A DNA stretch of 5,856 bases from Methanosarcinales archaeon (GTDB lineage Archaea > Halobacteriota > Methanosarcinia > Methanosarcinales > Methanogasteraceae). The stretch lies in contig DAOUXE010000086.1 in assembly GCA_030666765.1 (NCBI GenBank), forward strand, positions 1-5,856. Reading direction: 5' to 3'. Shown piece after piece: positions 1 through 5,600 of the stretch; position 1 is the stretch's first letter, and each line of letters begins with the position of its first letter. The notes beneath the pieces are model-generated. The model was not told the origin of the DNA and did not search any database. It saw nothing but the letters and a program-made list of their open reading frames with translations. A program made the translations under genes and the position numbers.

Positions 1-337
1 AAGAATTTCTGAGATGGCTAAAAATAAGGTGATCGAAGGTTTCGCCTTACTTCTTAATTGCGAAGAAGCGGAAAAGTGTGTCAAGGCGTTCATAAGTATT
101 GAAATTGATGATTCAAACCTGCAGAGCGTTGCGGATGAACTGCTCAAGGATCATGAGCATATTATCGCCATGTATCGCACAAGCACACGATTTAATCTCC
201 TGTGCGAGGTCATGTTCAGGTCTATCATCGAATTGCAGGAGTTTATCGATACATGTCACAAAATAGGGGGCATTATAGACTCGGATGTGAAGATGGTGAT
301 CGGATCGTACAAGAAGTGTATGTGGACCGGGATATGA
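1..337 (+). CDS. Lrp/AsnC-family transcriptional regulator, C-terminal part (5' end outside window)
   Basis: The frame is open to the left edge (first full codon at 2), so the ATG at 14 is probably internal. The visible protein begins RISEMAKNKVIEGFALLLN. This matches the end of the Lrp/AsnC helix-turn-helix and its linker (pattern RIxxLxxxGVIxGYxAxxN). It is followed by an alpha/beta ligand-binding (RAM-like) domain: strand KAFISIEI, helix NLQSVADELLKD, strand HIIAMYRTSTRFNLLCEV, helix SIIELQEFIDTCHKIGGI, strand DVKMVIGSYKK. Family members act as cytoplasmic oligomeric DNA-binding regulators that sense amino acids or similar ligands; the ligand here is unknown. The DNA-binding helices must lie upstream. 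It shares strand but no close spacing with the integrase 162 bases downstream. I read it as a host gene flanking an integrated element, though it could belong to the element. Confidence 0.72.
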   Translation, partial: RISEMAKNKVIEGFALLLNCEEAEKCVKAFISIEIDDSNLQSVADELLKDHEHIIAMYRTSTRFNLLCEVMFRSIIELQEFIDTCHKIGGIIDSDVKMVIGSYKKCMWTGI

Positions 338-465
338 CTGCTCTCCGCTGTTTGACCATAATCGACCTTGCCGTTGGCGCAATTCTCCGCACAATGCCCC
401 GATGAGCCGGTGCAAAGAGTGGTCAGCGCAGCCCCATCATCCTTGGTACGTAGTAAAGAATGAGA

Positions 466-475
466 CTTTTTATTG
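466..475 (+). promoter_or_regulatory. possible archaeal TATA element for the integrase gene
   Basis: The T-rich CTTTTTATTG follows a purine-rich stretch (AAAGAATGAGA, 455-465) that could serve as a BRE. Its centre is about 29 bases before the GTG at 500. That spacing would put transcription start close to the start codon and give a leaderless mRNA, consistent with no Shine-Dalgarno before 500. The match to the TATA consensus is weak. The rest of 338-499 shows no ORF with a credible start and no tRNA. The T run could equally help terminate the upstream regulator transcript. Confidence 0.3.
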
Positions 476-499
476 ACTTGTGGGAACTCTTAAGTATAA

Positions 500-1777
500 G
501 TGATTACCAATAGCAGGAGCATGGATCGAAAAGAAATTGAAAATGATATGCTTGTGAAGGATTGGCTGGACGGTCTCGACGCTGCCGCTACGACTCGCCG
601 TTCATACGTAAAATCGATGACCAAATTCTGTAGGTTTGTGGGGATGCTCCCAACCGCATTGATTGAGCAGGCTGAAGGTGAGATCGAGTCTGGAACTCTG
701 ATGAGAAAACAGAAGCTTAAGCAACACCTTATAGGGTTCAGAACCGCAGTTAAGGAAGCTGGCTCGGCTCCAAAAACAATATACAACAATCTTTCCGTGG
801 TAAAATCATTTTATAAGTTTAACGATATCCCTTTACCACAGATGAACAATCGAAAACAGTTTCGACCAAAAGGACTCCGGAAAAACGACTTGAGACTTGA
901 AAAAGAGCAGATTAGAGAGATATTGAAGCACGCAGATGTTAGAAATCGGGCGATCATTTTTGTAATGGTGAGTTCGGGGCTTTCACAGATTGATCTCCTT
1001 GATTTACGGGTTAAAAACTTCACTGATGGGTATGATGAGCTTACAGGCATTGTCACGTTGAATGTAAGGCGTACGAAGACTGGATACGATTTTATCACGT
1101 TCTTATCTCCTGAAGCGAGTCACGCGGTGCAGGACTGGATCGACCTCAGAAACAGGCACCCGGATACACCGGACGGCACGAAAGATTATGAGAAGAATAT
1201 GATACGGTCTGGCGATGATTATTTGTTTACATCGAAGAACATCAAGGACTCATATCTACAAACACTTGACGATAAAGAGCGGAAACTCCATGCTTATGGT
1301 TTGATGGATTCGTTTAGACAAATAGCTCAGAAAGCGGGGATGGAAACGGAGAAAGGGACTTGGAGTTTGGTTCGTGCGCACAATTTTCGGAAATTTTTTA
1401 ATACGACTCTTTTAAATAATGGTGCGGATATTTTCACAACGGATTACTTGATGGGGCACACCATTGATGAAATGCACGCTGCGTATTTCAAGGCTGATCC
1501 GGCTAAATTTAGGGAAAAATACATGAAATTCATTCCGTTTTTGTCAATTGAGGATACAGAAGTTAAAACGGTTGAATCCATTGAATATCAGGAGCTAAAA
1601 CAAAATTATACTGCTATGTGTGGCAGGGTTGAAGAACTTGAGCGTAAATTCGCAGCTGCAGTGAACGCTGTGGATGACCTGGTGAAACTTGGTGCCGAAG
1701 ATTCTGAACCACTTCGTATACTGAAGGAAAAAAATAGCAGCCAGGCAGATGCATCGAATGTTTTGGAATACCTTTAA
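500..1777 (+). CDS. tyrosine recombinase / integrase of an archaeal mobile element
   Basis: A 425-residue site-specific recombinase that would integrate and excise an element by a phosphotyrosine mechanism. An N-terminal SAM-like core-binding domain spans about 15-110 (KDWLDGLDAAATTRRSYVKS; APKTIYNNLSVVKSFYKF). The catalytic domain follows from about 130. Visible catalytic positions are the beta-hairpin Lys K193 (RRTKTGYDF), H294-x-x-R297 (RAHNFRKFFNTTLL), H320 (LMGHT) and the likely nucleophile Y329 (HAAYFKAD). The first catalytic Arg is not at its usual place: the motif reads SSGLSQIDLLDL (S162/Q163) where GLR or GMSR is expected. A charged, probably coiled-coil tail covers about 361-396. 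The start is uncertain. GTG 500 suits a leaderless transcript, while ATG 521 has AGGAG only one base upstream, too close for normal use. The family assignment is firm; the exact subfamily and attachment site are unknown. Confidence 0.9.
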   Translation: MITNSRSMDRKEIENDMLVKDWLDGLDAAATTRRSYVKSMTKFCRFVGMLPTALIEQAEGEIESGTLMRKQKLKQHLIGFRTAVKEAGSAPKTIYNNLSVVKSFYKFNDIPLPQMNNRKQFRPKGLRKNDLRLEKEQIREILKHADVRNRAIIFVMVSSGLSQIDLLDLRVKNFTDGYDELTGIVTLNVRRTKTGYDFITFLSPEASHAVQDWIDLRNRHPDTPDGTKDYEKNMIRSGDDYLFTSKNIKDSYLQTLDDKERKLHAYGLMDSFRQIAQKAGMETEKGTWSLVRAHNFRKFFNTTLLNNGADIFTTDYLMGHTIDEMHAAYFKADPAKFREKYMKFIPFLSIEDTEVKTVESIEYQELKQNYTAMCGRVEELERKFAAAVNAVDDLVKLGAEDSEPLRILKEKNSSQADASNVLEYL

Positions 1778-1793
1778 GTTTGTTTGTGTTGCA

Positions 1794-1803
1794 TGTGTAC
1801 ACA
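1794..1803. promoter_or_regulatory. perfect 10-bp palindrome next to the ribosome binding site, candidate operator
   Basis: TGTGTACACA is a perfect palindrome in the 43-base gap between the integrase and the ribbon-helix-helix gene. It abuts the Shine-Dalgarno of the latter. Ribbon-helix-helix proteins are dimers that often bind short palindromes in their own promoters, so autoregulation is plausible. It is a single short site with no second copy noticed in the gap, so this is tentative. Confidence 0.3.
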
Positions 1804-1811
1804 GGAGGTGA
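1803..1811 (+). promoter_or_regulatory. strong Shine-Dalgarno site of the ribbon-helix-helix gene
   Basis: AGGAGGTGA matches the complement of the 16S rRNA 3' end across its whole length and sits 9 bases before ATG 1821. It fixes that start and is the best ribosome binding site in the window, suggesting high translation of the small regulator. Confidence 0.75.
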
Positions 1812-1820
1812 CCCGGGGAA

Positions 1821-2021
1821 ATGGGGACACAACCAGCTAAAACGAAGCCATACACAATTAGATTGACGGAAAACGCAGCAGAAGAGATTGCAGCGATCGC
1901 GGACTCGCGCGGAATACCAGCGCGAACATTGGTACGAGTATGGATCGGTGAACGCTTAGCAGAGCAGCGCGAAAACGACATCTTGTCTCCATCGGAACAA
2001 GATGTCACTAGATTCGCTTAA
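1821..2021 (+). CDS. small ribbon-helix-helix (CopG/Arc-type) DNA-binding protein
   Basis: A 66-residue protein with the layout of a ribbon-helix-helix domain. Beta strand KPYTIRLT (9-16) is followed by helix ENAAEEIAAIADS (17-29), a RGIP turn (30-33) and helix ARTLVRVWIGERLAEQREN (34-52), then a short acidic tail. Such proteins dimerise through the strand, which inserts into the major groove. On plasmids and viruses they control copy number, partition or toxin-antitoxin operons. The alternating strand residues Y11, I13 and L15 would supply the core, with T12, R14 and T16 as candidate DNA contacts. The start is fixed by the strong Shine-Dalgarno upstream. The 3' end overlaps the next small ORF by 20 bases, so the two are probably cotranslated. 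No recognisable toxin partner follows, so a regulator of the replication operon or of the integrase is more likely than an antitoxin. Confidence 0.72.
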   Translation: MGTQPAKTKPYTIRLTENAAEEIAAIADSRGIPARTLVRVWIGERLAEQRENDILSPSEQDVTRFA

Positions 2022-2169
2022 GGATCATCCGAAGTTCGTTCTGTTTGCTCGCAAGCAATTTGGGCAATATCCAGACGTTTGGCGAGCGGAGGCAGAGTCA
2101 GCGCCTCCTGGTATTTTCAAGGCGCTAGCGGTTGCTATCTGCGAGATTGCGGACGTTGAAAACGACTGA
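2002..2169 (+). CDS. small protein of unknown function (55 aa)
   Basis: The frame starts at ATG 2002, inside the last 20 bases of the ribbon-helix-helix gene, and runs to TGA 2167-2169. I do not recognise the product. It begins MSLDSLKDHPKFVLFARKQF. It then has a Trp-containing stretch (QYPDVWRAEAE) and a hydrophobic helix near the C-terminus (GIFKALAVAICEIADVEND). There is no signal peptide and no membrane segment of full length. The overlap suggests translational coupling to the upstream gene, since there is only a weak CGGAAC-like site before the start. The protein-like composition and the fit between neighbours on the same strand support it, but short ORFs of this size also arise by chance. 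Confidence 0.45.
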   Translation: MSLDSLKDHPKFVLFARKQFGQYPDVWRAEAESAPPGIFKALAVAICEIADVEND

Positions 2170-2231
2170 GTAGCTTTGCGGACGTATAGCGTTCGCTATG
2201 AACGAAAACGAGAGAATAAGGAGATGAGGAA

Positions 2232-2300
2232 ATGTCCAGAAACGACACCAACAACCGGCACACAACACACCGCACAGGAGGCGGCTGTAGATGGCACTGA
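2232..2300 (+). CDS. possible 22-residue peptide or leader ORF
   Basis: ATG 2232 lies 8 bases after AAGGAG (2218-2223), a well-placed Shine-Dalgarno. The frame reads MSRNDTNNRHTTHRTGGGCR, then WH, and stops at TGA 2298-2300, 7 bases past the start of the next gene (ATG 2291). The peptide is polar and His/Arg/Thr-rich with no domain. Its good initiation site and overlap with the next start suggest a leader that couples translation to the 62-residue gene. ATG 2224 in another frame (27 codons) touches the same site but is spaced too closely. Evidence is limited to signals and arrangement. Confidence 0.25.
   Translation: MSRNDTNNRHTTHRTGGGCRWH
2276..2281 (+). promoter_or_regulatory. Shine-Dalgarno of the 62-residue gene
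   Basis: AGGAGG ends 9 bases before ATG 2291 and decides that start. It lies inside the preceding 22-codon frame. Confidence 0.6.
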
Positions 2301-2479
2301 GTCCTGATCCTGCAAAAACCTTCCGCTCAAAGGTGCAGCGGAAACCCAACGGTGACTTGCTTGGTGTGTGTGTAATGATCGGTGCGGAAGACCTTTCGTT
2401 TGTCGATTCTGATGTTGAGTGGTTACGAATCACAAAACGCAAGACGGAGAACGGGTTAATCCTTGAGGTCGGGGCGTGA
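2291..2479 (+). CDS. small protein of unknown function (62 aa), probably beta-rich
   Basis: A 62-residue protein with a good Shine-Dalgarno (AGGAGG, 9-base spacing). After a short N-terminus the sequence alternates likely strands and turns: KTFRSKVQRKPNGDLLGVCV, a segment GAEDLSFVDSDVEWLRITKR, and a final strand NGLILEVGA. The pattern of a basic strand, Asn-Gly turn, hydrophobic strand and C-terminal strand loosely recalls swapped-hairpin AbrB-like DNA-binding domains. I cannot see enough conserved positions to assign that family. It ends at TGA 2477-2479, 6 bases before the next ATG, within what looks like one operon leading to the primase. A small regulator or accessory replication protein is possible. 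Confidence 0.6.
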   Translation: MALSPDPAKTFRSKVQRKPNGDLLGVCVMIGAEDLSFVDSDVEWLRITKRKTENGLILEVGA

Positions 2480-2485
2480 GCAACA

Positions 2486-2641
2486 ATGCAAGCTCCAACA
2501 TCCGAACAAGACAGAGAACGTCGCGCGGTTACCGCCAAACGGATCGCGCTCGAGGATAGATACATAGAGGAGTACCAGGCACAGCAGCCACCGCGCACCG
2601 ACCATAAGAAAACTGGCAGGGGTCACCATGGCGAATATTGA
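2486..2641 (+). CDS. small charged helical protein of unknown function (51 aa)
   Basis: The frame from ATG 2486 to TGA 2639-2641 gives a 51-residue, highly charged protein. Its core SEQDRERRAVTAKRIALEDR continues into YIEEYQAQQ and is probably one long helix. A basic, His-rich tail (DHKKTGRGHHGEY) follows. It starts 6 bases after the preceding stop and overlaps the primase start (ATG 2628) by 14 bases, suggesting coupled translation. There is no clear Shine-Dalgarno at normal distance. An alternative start, GTG 2476, overlaps the previous stop and has GAGGT six bases upstream, but that frame gives only 27 Arg-rich codons. The heptad-like charge pattern argues for this frame. Confidence 0.42.
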   Translation: MQAPTSEQDRERRAVTAKRIALEDRYIEEYQAQQPPRTDHKKTGRGHHGEY

Positions 2642-5600
2642 ACATATCAAGTCTGCTATCGACCTTAATGACCCAATAAGCGAGTCCTGCAACCTTGATA
2701 GCAGCGGACGGGGCGCACATGAAAACAAACACGACAGCAGAAGCGGCACCTGCCTGTGTGTCGCGCAGGACGATTGGTACTGCCACCATTGCCATGCGGG
2801 CGGGGATGTGTTCAACTGGATTATGGATCGGGATGGGGTGGACTTCCGGGAGGCACTCCGGACCGCGGCAGGAATCGCGGGGGTTCCACTTGGAGGATCT
2901 GATCTGGAGGCAGAGAGCGAGATGCGGGCAGTCCATGATGTTTTGAGGGCGGCGGCGGTGCACTTCCATGCCAACCTCACGGACGCACATAGAGCCGACA
3001 TAGCGGCACGGTGGGGGATCACAGACCGAACCACTAATGACCTGCTGATCGGTATGGCGGGGAGGGGTGGGGAACTGGAAGGCTATCTCCATCAACAGGG
3101 CTTCAATCATGAAAATATGCTCAAATCGGGGCTATTCTTTGACTTTGGACGTGGACTTATGCCACATTTCAGGGGTCGGTACGTGTTTCCGTACTGGGAG
3201 AGCGGCACTGTCCGGTACATGATCGCAAGGCAGACACCAGAAACACCCCAATCTAGATATGAGAAAGATAAGAATGGAAACTGGATTAAATACAAAAAAC
3301 TGCTCACACATAGCGATAAACGCCCCTACGTGAGTGAACACGTCCGGAACGACACCCTATATGGCGTGGATTCACTGCGGGGGGCACCTGACTGGTGTGT
3401 GATCACGGAGGGGGTCACGGATTGCATTATGGCGCTCCAAGCAGGGATGCCGTGTATATCTCCGGTCACGACCAAGTTTAGGAAAGCAGACCGTAAGAGG
3501 ATATTAAAACTTGTTAAACGGTTTGCCACGGTCTATATCTGCAACGACAGCGAAAAAAACGATGCTGGGGTGGAGGGCGCAATCGGGACAGCTGAATATC
3601 TCGAATCTAACGGGATCACAACCAGACTGGTTACATTACCGCGCCCGGACGGGGTGGGTAAGATCGATCTTGCCGAGTACCTGCGAGACCATGACACAGA
3701 GGAGTTTAAGGCATTGTTTTATACTGCAGTGTCGGTCTGGACTGTGAAACTGTCGAGACTGCCGGTGAGCGGTGACGCGGTTGAGAACGTTAGGATCGCA
3801 AATCGGTTCATCACAGATGAGTTACCCGGAATGGACGGAGCGGAACGGGTGGCATTCATCGGATCGGATGTTAAGATGCACTTTGGGCTATCAAATGATG
3901 TGGTCAGAGAGCTGGTTAAGGTTGCACATGCAGCACCAGATCCAACCACACATCATGAAGAGCGGCTGGTGTTCGGAACGGACCACCTGCGGAACTATCA
4001 GGCTCTCGATGACATGGTTGCATTGGAAGGCAAAGACTACACACCTTTCATCAAGGCGGTATGGTATAATGTCATCGGCACACTGAAAGCGCAACCTGTA
4101 CGATTCGGCAATATCACAATTGACACAAGATTTAACTTGTTCATTCCAATGCCATCCGGAACCGGGAAAAACAACATCAAGCAAGCTATCAGCAAGATCG
4201 TATCCGGATGTGGAAAGGAAGTCCGATCACCGACTTCTTTTCATCCGGAACAACTGATCGGAAAGATGATCCCGGAGAAATTTTATAATCCTGATAAGCC
4301 TGGAAAAGAGGGTAAAACGAACGATACGCGTTACATTCCGAATTACGGCTACCTGAAAAAAGACAGCGTGATATTCGATGAGGCTTATCATTTCACCACG
4401 AGAGATGATAAGCAGTATGACGAAAGCAAATCGTATATCCGGATCGCTCTTGATCCGATTGGAAATAACCTGATACAAAAGAAGTTAATCGATCAGTTGG
4501 ACGTCCCAGAGCAGAGATTAGAATATCATCCGCGTTGCACCATCACGATGTTTCTACAACCGAAGGGCATGGACGACGATAACGTATTAACTGGGTTTCT
4601 GCGGCGGTTCAACATTATTTACTCCCCACTGGTCGGTAAGAACCTCGACCGAAGAGAAGAGATCATAAGGTACATCAAACACCCGCGTCCAGAGGTTTCT
4701 CTCGGTTACTGGAAGGACATTGCAGAGTGGGGCGCGCCGACGTACTTTGACTTCGAGGATGAGATTGATGATCTTTTGGTTGTGCTGCACGACGATCTCA
4801 TAACGTACATGCGGTCACTTGGTGAGAAGCCGAGAAACTATTTGGATCGAAAGGCATATTCAATCCTTGACGATCTGGTTGGTATGGCAGTGGTTCAGGC
4901 AATATCCAGAAAAAGCGATGTGGTTACGCAACAGGACGTTAAACTTGCTTACATGGATTTGTTTGAGTTCTTTAAACTCACACTGGACTATATTGATGCA
5001 AAAGTCTTTGGAAACCTTGATTATGGCGAGAAGTGGCACGGAGCAGAGGCAAAAGAGATTGAAGCGCTTAAATGGTTGGCTGATCGTGGTGCAACAGATA
5101 AAGATAAGTCAGAGGTAACGGTTAAAGAGTGGATCGATTGCCTGAGTGGTTTGTTTGAGGTGGGTAAAGAAGCAGCACGAAAATACCACAAAAAACTCAA
5201 AAACAAGCGCAGGCTAATTGACTCAAAACAGGTCGGGCGCGATAGTTCGAGGGTCTGGATCACGTTCGATCCTAATCAAGACACATTCGATGGCGATCCG
5301 GTACCTCTATCAGATACATTGTACTGGCAGATCGCAAACGGTGAAAACACGATCTCTATAGATACCACCCTACCACCCTTACCACCCATACCTCTTGATA
5401 GCGAAAACGGCAATACCACCCTGTTACCACCCTCAAAAATTGATGGTGTGGCAGATCGAACGGATGGGAAGGGTGGTAAATGCGATACCACCCTTAAAAC
5501 GATAGCGGGGGGTATGGGTGGTAAGGGTGGTAGGGTGGTAACAGAGATGTCGCCAAATCCCATCGAGCTTGCACAGCAAGATCGCATGAAAGCCATTGAT

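Larger units (their letters stand above)
5363..5540. other. candidate replication origin / iteron cluster inside the primase-helicase gene
   Basis: In 178 bases there are ten copies of ACCACCC or its complement, six in one orientation and four in the other. They form a 30-bp perfect inverted repeat, an inner direct pair and a hairpin. Repeats clustered in or beside a replication gene are typical of iterons or single-strand initiation sites in plasmids and viruses. The encoded linker lies between the winged helix and the C-terminal domain and is low in complexity, so it tolerates DNA-level constraint. Origin function is inferred from arrangement only. A regulatory RNA hairpin in the mRNA, or a repeat-prone linker without function, are alternatives. 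Confidence 0.45.

Noticed and set aside
391..460. tRNA-like stretch (GAGCCGGTGCAAAGAGTGGTC) as a possible integration target
   Set aside because: A D-arm-like AGTGGTCAGC is present, but there is no T-arm (GTTCGA-type) sequence, no foldable anticodon arm and no matching acceptor stem.
1821..2169. Toxin-antitoxin pair formed by the ribbon-helix-helix gene and the 55-residue ORF
   Set aside because: The arrangement fits, but the second protein shows no RelE, MazF, VapC or other toxin motif and is shorter than known toxins of these families.
2186..2199. Small hairpin ATAGC-GTTC-GCTAT in the gap before the 22-codon frame
   Set aside because: Only a five-pair stem with no T run after it; too short to call a terminator or regulator.
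2695..2946. Plus-strand 83-codon frame in another phase inside the primase gene
   Set aside because: It overlaps the zinc-finger coding sequence that matches DnaG, and its product has no family likeness.
2456..3110. Two long minus-strand frames (192 and 193 codons) opposite the primase 5' region
   Set aside because: They lie opposite a strongly supported primase zinc-finger and TOPRIM frame, overlap each other, and show no domain or ribosome site. They are products of G+C-rich coding sequence.
5363..5540. CRISPR-like array
   Set aside because: Units are 7-11 bases, occur in both orientations, have irregular spacing of 1 to about 54 bases and lie in an open coding frame. No cas genes are nearby.
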